Notes: generated by a model not told the origin, from the letters alone. Shown: positions 19,309 to 29,263, counted from the first letter of the stretch. The stretch is DNA of 64,000 nt from Streptococcus cristatus AS 1.3089 (GCF_000385925.1 NC_021175.1:248501-312500); one strand, 5' to 3'. Program-made: numbers and translations.

Positions 19309-19757
19309 TTGAGATGAGAAAATGGAGCGACAACTCGGATGTGGATGCGGCAGTTCTGGCAGAAAAGCTGGAACAGCTCTTAATTGCAGTCTATGAGGTC
19401 AGCCCATGGACTGCGGATCAAGTGGAAGAAGTGCTGCGCTCGGATGTGAATAGTTGTGCGCTAGCAGAAGATGGGAGTCAGCTTGTCGGCTTTTTAGTCT
19501 GGCAGGAGACCGACTTTGAAGCAGAAGTCCTGCAGATTGCTGTATTGCCTAGCTATCAGGGGCAGAAAATCGCGACAGCCTTGTTTGACTTTTTGCCAGC
19601 AGACAAAGAAATTTTCCTCGAAGTAAGGGAGTCCAACAAGCCAGCTCTGCTATTTTACAAAAAAGAAAAATTTGAAGAAATCGCGCGGCGGAAGGCCTAC
19701 TACCATGCACCAGTGGAAGACGCGATTGTTATGAAAAGAGAGAACCATGAAAGATAG
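19305..19757 (+). CDS. rimI: Ribosomal protein S18-alanine N-acetyltransferase
   Basis: The 150-residue GNAT protein has acetyl-CoA-binding [20 protein letters not shown] (about residues 83-102) and the RimI-type ending [28 protein letters not shown] (key [10 protein letters not shown]). It acetylates the N-terminal alanine of S18 in E. coli; the streptococcal role is by homology. Start at 19305 gives a 4-bp overlap with tsaB. It sits between tsaB and tsaD, the usual place for rimI. Confidence 0.9.
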   Translation: MIEMRKWSDNSDVDAAVLAEKLEQLLIAVYEVSPWTADQVEEVLRSDVNSCALAEDGSQLVGFLVWQETDFEAEVLQIAVLPSYQGQKIATALFDFLPADKEIFLEVRESNKPALLFYKKEKFEEIARRKAYYHAPVEDAIVMKRENHER

Positions 19758-20757
19758 ATATATTTTAGCTTTTGAGACGTCTTGTGACGAGACTAGTGTG
19801 GCGGTTCTGAAGAATGAGACGGAGCTTTTGAGCAATGTCATTGCTAGCCAGATTGAGAGCCACAAGCGTTTTGGCGGAGTGGTACCGGAAGTGGCCAGCC
19901 GTCATCATGTAGAGGTCATTACGGTTTGCATTGAGGAGGCCTTGGCAGAAGCAGGGATTACTGAGGAGCAAGTGACAGCAGTGGCCGTCACCTACGGTCC
20001 TGGTCTAGTTGGGGCGCTTTTAGTCGGCTTGGCAGCGGCCAAGTCTTTTGCCTGGGCTCATGATATTCCCTTGATTCCAGTCAATCACATGGCTGGACAC
20101 CTGATGGCAGCCCAGAGCGTGGAGCCCTTGGAATTTCCCTTGCTGGCTCTCTTGGTCAGTGGCGGCCATACTGAGCTGGTCTATGTCAGTCAGGCTGGCG
20201 ATTATAAAATTGTGGGGGAGACCCGCGATGATGCGGTCGGTGAAGCCTATGACAAAGTCGGTCGCGTTATGGGACTGACCTATCCAGCAGGACGGGAGAT
20301 TGATCAGCTGGCTCATGAGGGACAGGATATCTATGATTTTCCGCGGGCCATGATCAAGGAAGACAATCTGGAATTTTCTTTTTCTGGTCTCAAGTCGGCC
20401 TTTATCAACCTGCACCACAATGCTCAGCAAAAGGGAGAAGTCTTGTCTAACCAAGGCTTGTCAGCAAGTTTTCAGGCAGCGGTCATGGATATTCTCATGG
20501 CCAAGACTAAGAAAGCGCTGGAAAAATATCCAGTCAAGACTCTGGTCGTAGCGGGCGGTGTTGCGGCCAATCAAGGCCTGAGAGAACGCTTGGCAGCTGA
20601 GATTCAGGATGTGAAAGTAATCATTCCGCCATTGCGCCTCTGCGGTGACAATGCTGGTATGATTGCCTATGCCAGCGTCAGTGAGTGGAATAAGGGCAAT
20701 TTTGCCAGTTTGGACCTCAATGCGAAGCCGAGTCTGGCTTTTGAAACGATGGAGTAA
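19747..20757 (+). CDS. tsaD: tRNA N6-adenosine threonylcarbamoyltransferase
   Basis: The 336-residue ASKHA protein contains the metal-binding HMAGH (His114 and His118), [11 protein letters not shown] near the N-terminus and the nucleotide-binding VSGGHTEL. It transfers threonylcarbamoyl to A37 of ANN-decoding tRNAs, together with TsaB and TsaE. It overlaps the end of rimI by 11 bp. Confidence 0.97.
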   Translation: MKDRYILAFETSCDETSVAVLKNETELLSNVIASQIESHKRFGGVVPEVASRHHVEVITVCIEEALAEAGITEEQVTAVAVTYGPGLVGALLVGLAAAKSFAWAHDIPLIPVNHMAGHLMAAQSVEPLEFPLLALLVSGGHTELVYVSQAGDYKIVGETRDDAVGEAYDKVGRVMGLTYPAGREIDQLAHEGQDIYDFPRAMIKEDNLEFSFSGLKSAFINLHHNAQQKGEVLSNQGLSASFQAAVMDILMAKTKKALEKYPVKTLVVAGGVAANQGLRERLAAEIQDVKVIIPPLRLCGDNAGMIAYASVSEWNKGNFASLDLNAKPSLAFETME

Positions 20758-20766
20758 AGGAGAAGA

Positions 20767-21462
20767 ATGCGCGGACAGACATTTAAACAGGGTGCACAAG
20801 CAGCAGTGCCAACGGCTCTAGGCTATGTCGGAATCGGTCTAGCCTGTGGCATTATGGCGGCGCCTTATATGAATCCTCTGGGAATGGGGCTGATGAGTAT
20901 TCTGGTTTATGCTGGCAGTGCCCAGTTTGCTATGATAGGTTTGATTGCGCAAGGTGCTCCGATTTTGGCCATTGCCTTGACTGTCTTTTTGATCAATCTG
21001 CGTTTTTTCTTGCTAGGGTTGCATGCCTCTAGCATTTTTAGAGACTTCAGCCTGTGGCAAAATATTGCGATGGGGAGCCTCCTTACCGATGAGTCCTACG
21101 GTGTTTTGATGGGAGAGCAGATTCACTCGAAGAGGATTTTGCCACAGTGGATGCATGGAAATAATCTGCTGAGCTATGGTGCTTGGTTCCTTGGAACGGT
21201 GCTGGGAACGATTTTAGGTGCCCTTCTGCCCAATCCTGAGAGCTTTGGCCTGGATTTTGCCCTAGTCGCCATGTTTATTGGCATTTTTTCTTCTCAGTTT
21301 ACAATCATGCTGCGACGGGTCAAGATAAAGAAGCTCTTTTTGGTCTTAGGTGTGGTGGGCCTTGCCTACTTGATCCTGACCATGCTGCTTCAAAATTCGC
21401 TGGCGGTGCTTTTTGCAACCTTACTAGGCTGTACGGTGGGGGTGATTCTAGATGATAAGTAA
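20767..21462 (+). CDS. azlC: AzlC family branched-chain amino acid export protein
   Basis: The 231-residue polytopic protein matches the large subunit of the AzlCD permease. Features are FKQGAQAAVPTALGYVGIGLACG at the N-terminus (core PTALGYVGIGLACG) and AGSAQFAMIGL. Family members export branched-chain amino acids or analogues. It overlaps azlD by 11 bp and starts 9 bp after tsaD, so it may be read through from the t6A operon. Confidence 0.92.
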   Translation: MRGQTFKQGAQAAVPTALGYVGIGLACGIMAAPYMNPLGMGLMSILVYAGSAQFAMIGLIAQGAPILAIALTVFLINLRFFLLGLHASSIFRDFSLWQNIAMGSLLTDESYGVLMGEQIHSKRILPQWMHGNNLLSYGAWFLGTVLGTILGALLPNPESFGLDFALVAMFIGIFSSQFTIMLRRVKIKKLFLVLGVVGLAYLILTMLLQNSLAVLFATLLGCTVGVILDDK

Positions 21463-21790
21463 GTATATTTTGCTGGCTATTCTTTTGTCAGCCTTGGTCA
21501 CTTGGATACCGCGGGTTTTGCCCTTTATCCTAGTCAAGTACAAGGTACTTCCGCCTATGGTAGAGCGTTTCCTCAAATATCTGCCAGTTTCCATCATCTT
21601 TGCCCTCATCCTGTCCAGTGTCACCAATGCTAAAATGGGTCAGTTGCCGAGTTTTAAATGGCTGGATTTGCTGGCTGTTTTTCCGACGACTTATGTGGCT
21701 TTTAAGTATAAAAACTTAATTGCAACTGTTGTATTGGGTGTAGTCTTGGTGGCCTTGCTGCGCTTTCTAGCTGGATTTCTTGGCTTGTAA
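21452..21790 (+). CDS. azlD: AzlD family small subunit of the branched-chain amino acid exporter
   Basis: The 112-residue protein has about four hydrophobic helices. It matches AzlD, with RVLPFILVKYK near residue 20 and YLPVSIIFALI near 43. It forms the exporter with AzlC, and the 11-bp gene overlap supports coupled expression. Confidence 0.9.
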   Translation: MISKYILLAILLSALVTWIPRVLPFILVKYKVLPPMVERFLKYLPVSIIFALILSSVTNAKMGQLPSFKWLDLLAVFPTTYVAFKYKNLIATVVLGVVLVALLRFLAGFLGL

Positions 21791-21877
21791 AGAAAGTACA
21801 AGACAGATTGAATCAGTCGATTCGGTCTGTTTTTCTGCTAAATTCTAAGAATTGTCTGAAAATATAATATTTTATGC

Positions 21878-21883
21878 TATAAT
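21878..21883 (+). promoter_or_regulatory. Extended -10 promoter for the methyltransferase gene
   Basis: TATAAT at 21878-21883 preceded by TGC forms an extended -10 element, 30 bp before the start codon. Confidence 0.6.
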
Positions 21884-21912
21884 GGAACCAATCAAAATTA
21901 TGGAGGTTCGAA

Positions 21913-22659
21913 ATGGCAGAAGCAGGTCATAAATTTTTAGCAAAATTAGGAAAGAAACGTCTTCGTCCCGGTGGCAAGCTGGCAACAGACTGGCTGATTG
22001 AGCAGGGGCAGTTTTCCAGCGAAAAGAAGGTTCTAGAAGTTGCCTGCAATATGGGAACCACAACAATCGAGCTGGCTAAAAGATATGGTTGCCAGATTAC
22101 TGCAGTTGATTTGGATAAGGCTGCGCTAAATCAGGCTCGGCTTGATGGAGACAAGGCTGGTGTTGGTAAGCTAGTTACCTTTGAGCAGGCTAATGCCATG
22201 AAGCTGCCTTATGATGACAATTCTTTTGATATCGTTATCAATGAAGCCCTGCTGACCATGCAGACAGATAAGGGGAAGGACAAATGTATGGATGAGTACT
22301 ACCGGGTGCTGAAGCCAGGCGGAGTACTCCTCACCCACGATGTTATGCTCAAACAAAAAGATGAGAATGTTCGGGAAGAGCTATCTCGTGCGATTAATGT
22401 CAATGTTGGTCCTCTGACAGAGGGCTCTTGGATTCAGTTGGCGCGATCTCACTCGTTTGATCGTGTAGACACCTTTGTCGGAGAAATGACCTTGATGAGT
22501 TTTCGAGGCATGATATATGACGAAGGATTGGGTGGCACTCTGAAAATCTGCTTCAATGCTCTTAAGAAAGAGAACTACAGCCAATTTATGAAGATGTTTA
22601 AGATGTTCCAAAAGAATCAAGAAAAACTGGGCTTTATTGCCATGGTTTCTCGCAAATAA
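21913..22659 (+). CDS. Class I SAM-dependent methyltransferase
   Basis: The 248-residue protein has the Rossmann SAM-binding motif VLEVACNMGTTTIEL (about residues 38-52), AVDLDKAALNQAR for motif II, and FDIVINEALLTM and YYRVLKPGGVLL for motifs IV-V. The substrate is not evident; small-molecule methylation is typical of this Methyltransf_11 type. ATG 21913 follows a GGAGG-containing site. It appears monocistronic. Confidence 0.88.
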   Translation: MAEAGHKFLAKLGKKRLRPGGKLATDWLIEQGQFSSEKKVLEVACNMGTTTIELAKRYGCQITAVDLDKAALNQARLDGDKAGVGKLVTFEQANAMKLPYDDNSFDIVINEALLTMQTDKGKDKCMDEYYRVLKPGGVLLTHDVMLKQKDENVREELSRAINVNVGPLTEGSWIQLARSHSFDRVDTFVGEMTLMSFRGMIYDEGLGGTLKICFNALKKENYSQFMKMFKMFQKNQEKLGFIAMVSRK

Positions 22660-22711
22660 ATACTAGCTACTTTGGAAAATTTAAAGTGATTAAAAAAATT
22701 TCATAAAAAGC

Positions 22712-22742
22712 TTGACTCTGCCCTAAGGTCAGGGCTTATACT
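22712..22742 (+). promoter_or_regulatory. MerR-type promoter with 19-bp spacer and central dyad
   Basis: TTGACT (22712-22717) and TATACT (22737-22742) are 19 bp apart. The spacer contains GCCCT-N6-AGGGC, centred between the hexamers. This over-long spacer with an internal dyad is the hallmark of MerR-activated promoters, and it precedes a MerR gene. Confidence 0.85.
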
Positions 22743-22763
22743 GTAAGGGCAAGGAGGTTTTTT

Positions 22764-23504
22764 ATGTACCATATCAAAGAAGCTGCGCAGCTTTCGGGAG
22801 TCTCTGTCAAAACCCTGCATCATTACGATAAAATCGGACTTTTAGTACCCGCTAAATCAGAAAATGGCTATCGGACATACAGCCAAGCTGATTTAGAGCG
22901 GTTGCAGGTCATCCTTTACTATAAGTATTTGGGCTTTTCTTTGGAGAAAATAGCAGAGCTGCTGAGCCAGGACGAACAGGCCTTACTGCCGCATCTGGTT
23001 AGGCAGTTAGAGTATTTGCAGCAGGAAAGAGACCGCTTGGATACCTTGATTTCCACCTTGCAAAAAACCATCCAAGAAGAAAAAGGAGAAAGAAAGATGA
23101 CAATGAAAGAAAAATTCGCAGGCTTTACCTACGAAGATAATCAAAAATATCAGCAAAAAGCTGTAGAAGAATACGGTCAAGAAGTCATGGCGGAAGCACT
23201 AGCTCGTCAAAATGGACGGGAAGAAGAATCTGTTGCAGCCTTCAATCAAGTTTTTCAAAGTCTGGCAGAGAATATGCAGCAAGGCTTGTCAATTGACGCA
23301 GTAGAAAATCAAGAACAGGCAGCGCATCTCTTACAAGCCATCCGCACTTATGGCTTTGACTGCTCTATTGAGGTATTCGGCTATATCGGTAAAGGCTATG
23401 TCTATAACCCAGAGTTTAAGGAAAACATTGACAAATTTGGGGCAGGAACTGCCCAGTACACAGCAGATGTCATTGCAGCTTATGTTCGGACAAATACAGA
23501 ATAA
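22764..23504 (+). CDS. MerR family regulator with TipA-like effector domain
   Basis: The 246-residue protein has an N-terminal MerR winged helix (residues 1-70: VSVKTLHHYDKIGLLVPA, NGYRTYSQADLERLQVI). A coiled coil (75-110) follows, then a C-terminal TipAS-like domain (about 125-245) with EDNQKYQQKAVEEYG and GYVYNPEFKENIDKFG. TipA-type proteins bind antibiotics such as thiopeptides and then activate transcription. An internal ATG (23098) behind AAAGGAGAAAG could give a separate TipAS-like short form, as in Streptomyces tipA. No target gene other than itself is adjacent. Confidence 0.88.
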   Translation: MYHIKEAAQLSGVSVKTLHHYDKIGLLVPAKSENGYRTYSQADLERLQVILYYKYLGFSLEKIAELLSQDEQALLPHLVRQLEYLQQERDRLDTLISTLQKTIQEEKGERKMTMKEKFAGFTYEDNQKYQQKAVEEYGQEVMAEALARQNGREEESVAAFNQVFQSLAENMQQGLSIDAVENQEQAAHLLQAIRTYGFDCSIEVFGYIGKGYVYNPEFKENIDKFGAGTAQYTADVIAAYVRTNTE

Positions 23505-23506
23505 AA

Positions 23507-23680
23507 GAGGCTGGGACAAAAGTCCTAGCCTCTCAATTGTCTTTGGATTGTCGAGCAAGACGCAGTGGTTGAGTGGGCTCTATTACGCTGATTTCATCAG
23601 CTTTTACAGCCCTACTCAACTGTGCGGAGGTGGGACGACGAAATCGAATTCTAACGAATTACCGATTTCTGTCCCACTCT
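23507..23680 (+). repeat. Intergenic three-stem repeat, copy 2
   Basis: Full 174-bp copy in plus orientation, directly after the MerR stop codon and between convergent genes. It opens with GAGGCTGGGACAAAAGTCC and ends with GTCCCACTCT followed by ATTTTTT. Confidence 0.9.
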
Positions 23681-23686
23681 CATTTT

Positions 23687-24142
23687 TTACTTCAAGTCAT
23701 AAAGCCAATCGTCGCCGTCTTTATAGTAAAAGAATTCACTTAAATCGTCCTCTAAAAAAACACGCAGCATATCTGACATATCTTCGGTTGCAAGTTTCAG
23801 ATGAGACAGATTTTGGAAATCTTCCCACCAAACCTTTCCTTCGTCTGAGGATTGTAGTACACCGGAATAGTACTCTGTCTTGTAGAGCAGGACGACATAA
23901 CGAAAATCCTTGTCATCATACCAATCCTTGATGCCGCAAAGTTGGGGTTTGGATATGGTTAGTCCAGTTTCTTCCTTGACTTCTCTGATAACGGCATCGG
24001 TAAAAGACTCCCCGCGCTCTACATGCCCACCGGGAAAGGTGATGCCAGGCCAGTCGGGACTAACTCGATCCTGGACAAGAACTTTTTCTCCGTCATAAAT
24101 CATGCACATGTTGACAAATTCAACGGTTTCGCGTCTGTTCAT
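23687..24142 (-). CDS. NUDIX hydrolase
   Basis: The 151-residue protein carries an intact Nudix box at residues 39-61 (G39, E45, REVKEETGL). It hydrolyses a nucleoside diphosphate derivative. The sequence resembles 8-oxo-dGTP diphosphatases of the MutT group, but substrate assignment from sequence alone is uncertain. It lies 19 bp downstream of the flavoprotein gene on the minus strand, and repeat copy 2 follows. Confidence 0.85.
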   Translation of the reverse strand: MNRRETVEFVNMCMIYDGEKVLVQDRVSPDWPGITFPGGHVERGESFTDAVIREVKEETGLTISKPQLCGIKDWYDDKDFRYVVLLYKTEYYSGVLQSSDEGKVWWEDFQNLSHLKLATEDMSDMLRVFLEDDLSEFFYYKDGDDWLYDLK

Positions 24143-24161
24143 CTTGTTCTCCCTTTAAATT

Positions 24162-25373
<1,212 letters not shown>

Positions 25374-25498
25374 CTAGTTCATCTTGTGCAAGATGATTTT
25401 GCCCTTTAAGCCTTACAGTGGACATGCTCTGGACAGTTTTTCTGCCAGTCCTTCAGCCAGCATCTTGGTAGAAAACTAATTGGATTTTAGGCTCATTT

Positions 25499-26425
25499 TT
25501 AAGGAAGATCTTTTCCAGAGGCCCAATAGATTTCGTACCATTCTTTTCTAGTCAGTTCAATATCTGCTGCCTTGGCTGATTCGATGATGCGGCTAGCCTT
25601 GGTCGTGCCGATGACCGCTTGCATGTGAGCTGGATAGCGTAGCACCCAAGCAATAGCCACTGTGGATGCTGATATTTGATATTTGTCGGCCAGTCGGTTG
25701 AGGACGGTATTGAGCTTGGGGTATTTATCCGAACCGACAAAAACGCCTTCAAAATAGCTATGTTGGAGGACAGACCAGGCTTGAATCACGACGTCGTTCA
25801 GGCGGCAGTATTCGAAAATGCTACCGTCGCGCATATTTGCGGCTGCTCCCTCCATGTTAACGTGGAAGCCAGCTTCAAAAGCAGGTGAGAAAGCTGCGCT
25901 TAGTTGGAGCTGATTTGCTACCAAGGGCTGCTTGACCTCTGTTTTTAGTAGCTCCATCATCATAGGATTCTGGTTGGACACTCCAAAATCAAGAACCTTC
26001 CCTTGAGATTTAAGCAGATCAAAAGCTTCAGCGATTTCACTGGGCTCCATCAGGGCATCAGGGCGATGCAAGAGCAGAGAGTCCAGATGGTCTACACCTA
26101 GACGCTGTAAAATACCATCCGTTGCTTCGAGGATATGGTCTTTGGAAAAGTCGAAGTAGGTGAATTCTTCTATGCGGATTCCCACCTTGGACTGAATCCA
26201 CATCTTAGCCCGCAGGTCAGGTCGATTTTTGAGCACTTGTCCCAGAATTTCTTCGCACTTGCCTCCACCGTAGATATCGGCGAGATCGAAAGCATTGATC
26301 CCGACTGACAAGGCTGTTTCGATCAGTTCTTCCACCTCTTTGGGTGTCATTTGGGCAATTCGCATCAGCCCTATGATAATCTGGGAAATTTCTCGCTTGC
26401 TTTCTCCAAATTCAAGGTATTTCAT
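25499..26425 (-). CDS. Aldo/keto reductase (YdhF-type)
   Basis: The 308-residue NADPH-dependent TIM-barrel protein has the catalytic Asp/Tyr region DLADIYGGGKCEEILG, the Lys of IQSKVGIR and His of LLLHRPDALM. It ends with the cofactor motif TTKASRIIESAKA. I start at MKYLEFGES (26425), behind AGGAGAAGAG; seven more residues are possible from 26446. The substrate is unknown. Confidence 0.9.
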   Translation of the reverse strand: MKYLEFGESKREISQIIIGLMRIAQMTPKEVEELIETALSVGINAFDLADIYGGGKCEEILGQVLKNRPDLRAKMWIQSKVGIRIEEFTYFDFSKDHILEATDGILQRLGVDHLDSLLLHRPDALMEPSEIAEAFDLLKSQGKVLDFGVSNQNPMMMELLKTEVKQPLVANQLQLSAAFSPAFEAGFHVNMEGAAANMRDGSIFEYCRLNDVVIQAWSVLQHSYFEGVFVGSDKYPKLNTVLNRLADKYQISASTVAIAWVLRYPAHMQAVIGTTKASRIIESAKAADIELTRKEWYEIYWASGKDLP

Positions 26426-26580
26426 AAGCTCTTCTCCTCGTATCATTTTAATCTCAGTATAAGCTAAAGCCGCTCCAAAGTCAAAAAGCGACTAGCTAGA
26501 TCGAGCCTTGGAGCAAATGTGTAGAAAATTTTTGTTTTGGCTAGTGAAATTTGGCTGACTTTGTTGGAAAAGTAGAAGAT

Positions 26581-26609
26581 TTGACAAAAACTTGGCTTCC
26601 TGATAGAAT
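26581..26609 (+). promoter_or_regulatory. rpsO promoter
   Basis: Consensus TTGACA (26581-26586), 17-bp spacer and TAGAAT (26604-26609) preceded by TGA (extended -10). Transcription should start near 26616, leaving an 84-nt leader. Confidence 0.88.
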
Positions 26610-26632
26610 AAGAATGTCTTAAAGACAAATAA

Positions 26633-26678
26633 CTTCTTCTTGGTTGCAGGAATTGCCAAGCCTGCCACTCGGATGAAG
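26633..26678 (+). promoter_or_regulatory. rpsO leader with pseudoknot potential (candidate S15 autoregulatory element)
   Basis: CTTGG (26639-26643) can pair with CCAAG (26656-26660), and GCAGG (26646-26650) with CCTGC (26661-26665). The order 1-2-1'-2' defines an H-type pseudoknot. An outer CTTC/GAAG pair (26633-26636 with 26675-26678) encloses it. S15 leaders that bind their own protein are known in several bacterial groups; this assignment is inference. Confidence 0.6.
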
Positions 26679-26699
26679 CGTAAAGAAAAGGAGCTTATC

Positions 26700-26969
26700 A
26701 TGGCAATCTCAAAAGAGAAAAAAAATGAAATCATTGCACAATACGCACGTCACGAAGGTGACACTGGTTCAGTAGAGGTTCAAGTTGCTGTCCTTACTTG
26801 GGAAATCAACCACCTTAACGACCACATCAAACAACACAAAAAAGACCACGCTACTTACCGTGGTTTGATGAAGAAAATCGGTCGCCGTCGTAACTTGCTT
26901 GCATACTTGCGTAAAAACGACGTTAACCGTTACCGTGAGTTAATCAACTCTCTAGGACTTCGTCGCTAA
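26700..26969 (+). CDS. rpsO: 30S ribosomal protein S15
   Basis: The 89-residue protein ([21 protein letters not shown] onward, with [22 protein letters not shown] core [14 protein letters not shown]) is S15, which binds the central domain of 16S rRNA. The ATG at 26700 follows AAAAGGAGC; the frame open from 26640 is the leader. It is monocistronic with strong codon bias. Confidence 0.98.
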   Translation: MAISKEKKNEIIAQYARHEGDTGSVEVQVAVLTWEINHLNDHIKQHKKDHATYRGLMKKIGRRRNLLAYLRKNDVNRYRELINSLGLRR

Positions 26970-26970
26970 T

Positions 26971-27104
26971 CTTGCGTCTAAAACGTTTTTATACTTCGTT
27001 GGCTTCGGCTCGATGTACCATTAGTACAATCTTCGTCTCGTCGCCTAGTCTATAAACGTTTTATCCAGCAAGACTGGAGCTCTCTGATTTCAGAGGGCTT
27101 TTTT
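26971..27104 (+). terminator. Long hairpin and terminator downstream of rpsO
   Basis: TAAAACGTTT (26979-26988) pairs perfectly with AAACGTTTTA (27054-27063). The pairing continues as ATA/TAT across a 2-nt bulge, with an outer CTTGC (26971-26975)/GCAAG (27068-27072) stem. GTAC/GTAC forms an apical stem. A simple terminator follows: GCTCTCTG/CAGAGGGC (27079-27098) and six Ts. The simple terminator is sufficient; the role of the long hairpin is unknown. Confidence 0.75.
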
Positions 27105-27188
27105 ACTTTTGTCACCGTACCTCTATATACTCAAGTATTATCTTCGGTTACGGTTCCTAGCATTGTAAGGTAAAATAAACCAGTTCTT

Positions 27189-27210
27189 ATCCCTTCGGGG
27201 AGATTTTTTT
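27189..27210 (+). terminator. Second terminator upstream of glmS
   Basis: ATCCC-TTCG-GGGA stem-loop followed by seven Ts. It would stop residual read-through toward glmS. Confidence 0.65.
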
Positions 27211-27260
27211 GTTTTCACTAATATTTTAGGTCGAGTTCAGATTAGCTTTCTTCTTTGCTC

Positions 27261-27352
27261 GACTATACCAATTTTATGTTGACAAATATCAAATCGTTGT
27301 GTATAATGTTTTCGTCTCTCGATAAAAAGATAAATAAGACTATACCAATTTT
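27261..27352 (+). promoter_or_regulatory. glmS promoter flanked by two identical 15-bp repeats (candidate NagR dre sites)
   Basis: Consensus TTGACA (27279-27284) and TATAAT (27302-27307) have a 17-bp spacer. GACTATACCAATTTT occurs at 27261-27275 and again, identical, at 27338-27352. The reverse complement AAAATTGGTATAGTC resembles the dre sites bound by GntR-family NagR regulators, which control glmS and nag genes in other Firmicutes. NagR binding here is inference. Confidence 0.7.
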
Positions 27353-27357
27353 GAATG

Positions 27358-27405
27358 AAGGAGGAACTAGCTTTTTGCCAGCAAAAGGCTAGAAGTAAAA
27401 CTATG
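27358..27405 (+). promoter_or_regulatory. glmS Shine-Dalgarno separated from AUG by a hairpin
   Basis: AAGGAGGA (27358-27365) lies 37 nt before the ATG at 27403, too far for normal initiation. Between them a hairpin pairs CTAGCTTTTTGC (27367-27378) with GCAAAAGGCTAG (27381-27392). Folding it out leaves about 11 nt between the site and the start codon, a workable spacing. The start cannot move upstream because GlmS needs Cys directly after the initiator Met. Confidence 0.7.
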
Positions 27406-29214
27406 TGTGGAATCGTCGGAGTTGTGGGAAACCGCAATGCAACAGATATTTTAATGCAAGGACTTGAAAAGTTAGAATACCGAGGCTATGATTCGGCTGG
27501 AATTTTTGTGACAACAGGAGAAAAATCTAGCCTGATCAAGTCTGTTGGCCGAATTGCAGATCTTCGTGCCAAGATTGGCATGGATGTAGCGGGTTCAACA
27601 GGTATTGGACATACCCGCTGGGCAACCCACGGAAAACCAAGTGAGAATAACGCCCATCCTCACACTTCTCAGACAGGTCGTTTTGTTTTGGTTCACAATG
27701 GTGTGATTGAAAATTACCTGGATATCAAAAATAACTATCTTTCTGGTCATGATTTTAAAGGGCAGACAGATACAGAAATTACAGTTCATTTGATTGGGAA
27801 ATTCGCGGAAGAAGACGGTCTCTCTGTTCTTGACGCTTTCCGCAAGGCTCTTCACATTATCGAAGGTTCTTACGCTTTTGCCTTGGTAGACGCTCAGGAT
27901 CCTTCTACGATCTACGTTGCCAAAAACAAATCTCCGCTTTTGATCGGCTTGGGCGAAGGCTACAATATGGTCTGCTCCGATGCCATGGCTATGATTCGTG
28001 AGACCAGCGAATACATGGAAATCCATGATAAAGAGCTGGTTATCGTGACGGCTAATAGCGTAGAAGTGCAGGACTACGAAGGCAATGTTCTTGAACGTGG
28101 TAGCTATACAGCTGAGCTGGACCTGTCTGATATCGGCAAAGGCACTTATCCTTACTACATGCTGAAGGAAATTGACGAGCAGCCGACCGTGATGCGGAAG
28201 CTGATCAGCACCTATGCGGATGAAAATAATCAGATGCTGATTGATCCTGCGATCATCAAGACAGTTCAAGAAGCTGATCGTATTTATATCATTGCTGCTG
28301 GAACTTCTTATCATGCTGGTTACGCTTCTAAACGAATGCTGGAAGAGTTGACGGATACGCCAGTTGAGCTGGGCATTTCTTCAGAATGGGGCTATGCTAT
28401 GCCGCTTCTGAGCAAGAAGCCACTCTTTATCTTCATCAGCCAATCTGGTGAGACAGCTGATAGCCGCCAAGTCTTGGTCAAGGCTAATGAGCTGGGTATT
28501 CCTAGTCTGACAGTGACCAATGTGCCAGGCTCAACCTTGTCTCGTGAAGCCAAGCATACTCTGCTTCTCCATGCTGGACCAGAAATTGCCGTGGCTTCAA
28601 CCAAAGCCTATACCGCGCAAATCGCTGCCCTAGCTTTCTTGGCCAAGGCAGTCGGTGATGCCAATGGCAACGAAAAAGCTAAGAAGTTTGATTTGGTTCA
28701 TGAGCTGTCTATCGTAGCCCAGTCTATCGAGTCTACCCTTTCTGAGAAAGAATTGATCGAAAGCAAGGTTCGTGACTTGTTGGCAGAAACTCGCAGCGCC
28801 TTTTATATCGGTCGTGGTCAGGACTATTATGTGGCGATGGAAGCCAGCCTTAAGCTTAAGGAAATTTCCTACATTCAGTGTGAAGGCTTTGCGGCAGGAG
28901 AACTCAAGCATGGTACTATTTCTCTGATTGAAGAGGGAACACCTGTTCTAGCTCTGCTTTCAGACGAAGTCTTGGCTAGCCATACTCGCGGAAATGTTTC
29001 TGAAGTTGTGGCGCGTGGAGCCAAGGTGTTGACCATTGCGGAGGAAAATGTGGCTAAGGATGGAGACGATATTGTCCTGAGCCAAGTTCACCCTTACCTG
29101 TCACCAATTTCGATGGTGGTACCGACTCAATTGATTGCTTATTTTGCAACCTTGCACCGCGGTTTGGATGTAGATAAACCACGCAACCTCGCTAAGTCTG
29201 TAACGGTAGAATAA
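27403..29214 (+). CDS. glmS: Glutamine-fructose-6-phosphate aminotransferase (isomerizing)
   Basis: The 603-residue enzyme makes glucosamine-6-phosphate, the first step to UDP-GlcNAc for cell wall synthesis. It begins [10 protein letters not shown], with the nucleophile Cys at residue 2, and GHTRWATHG in the glutaminase domain. Two SIS sugar-isomerase domains follow ([26 protein letters not shown]), and the C-terminus is LAKSVTVE, as required for GlmS. No glmS ribozyme is visible upstream. A terminator follows at 29264. Confidence 0.97.
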   Translation: MCGIVGVVGNRNATDILMQGLEKLEYRGYDSAGIFVTTGEKSSLIKSVGRIADLRAKIGMDVAGSTGIGHTRWATHGKPSENNAHPHTSQTGRFVLVHNGVIENYLDIKNNYLSGHDFKGQTDTEITVHLIGKFAEEDGLSVLDAFRKALHIIEGSYAFALVDAQDPSTIYVAKNKSPLLIGLGEGYNMVCSDAMAMIRETSEYMEIHDKELVIVTANSVEVQDYEGNVLERGSYTAELDLSDIGKGTYPYYMLKEIDEQPTVMRKLISTYADENNQMLIDPAIIKTVQEADRIYIIAAGTSYHAGYASKRMLEELTDTPVELGISSEWGYAMPLLSKKPLFIFISQSGETADSRQVLVKANELGIPSLTVTNVPGSTLSREAKHTLLLHAGPEIAVASTKAYTAQIAALAFLAKAVGDANGNEKAKKFDLVHELSIVAQSIESTLSEKELIESKVRDLLAETRSAFYIGRGQDYYVAMEASLKLKEISYIQCEGFAAGELKHGTISLIEEGTPVLALLSDEVLASHTRGNVSEVVARGAKVLTIAEENVAKDGDDIVLSQVHPYLSPISMVVPTQLIAYFATLHRGLDVDKPRNLAKSVTVE

Positions 29215-29263
29215 AAACAGTAGTTGCTTATCTAGTAGAATCTTGAAATTTTAGATATTGAAG

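Noticed and set aside
23350..23931. Long plus-strand open frame over repeat copy 2 and the NUDIX gene
   Set aside because: Its first part is antisense or out-of-frame to the MerR gene and the rest is antisense to a clear NUDIX gene; similar peptides appear only because the repeat recurs.
27355..27402. Possible glmS ribozyme or upstream extension of GlmS
   Set aside because: The short leader lacks the size and conserved core of the ribozyme, and GlmS must begin Met-Cys, so the frame open from 27355 is leader.
27595..28314. 239-codon minus-strand open frame inside glmS
   Set aside because: Antisense shadow of glmS with no supporting signals.
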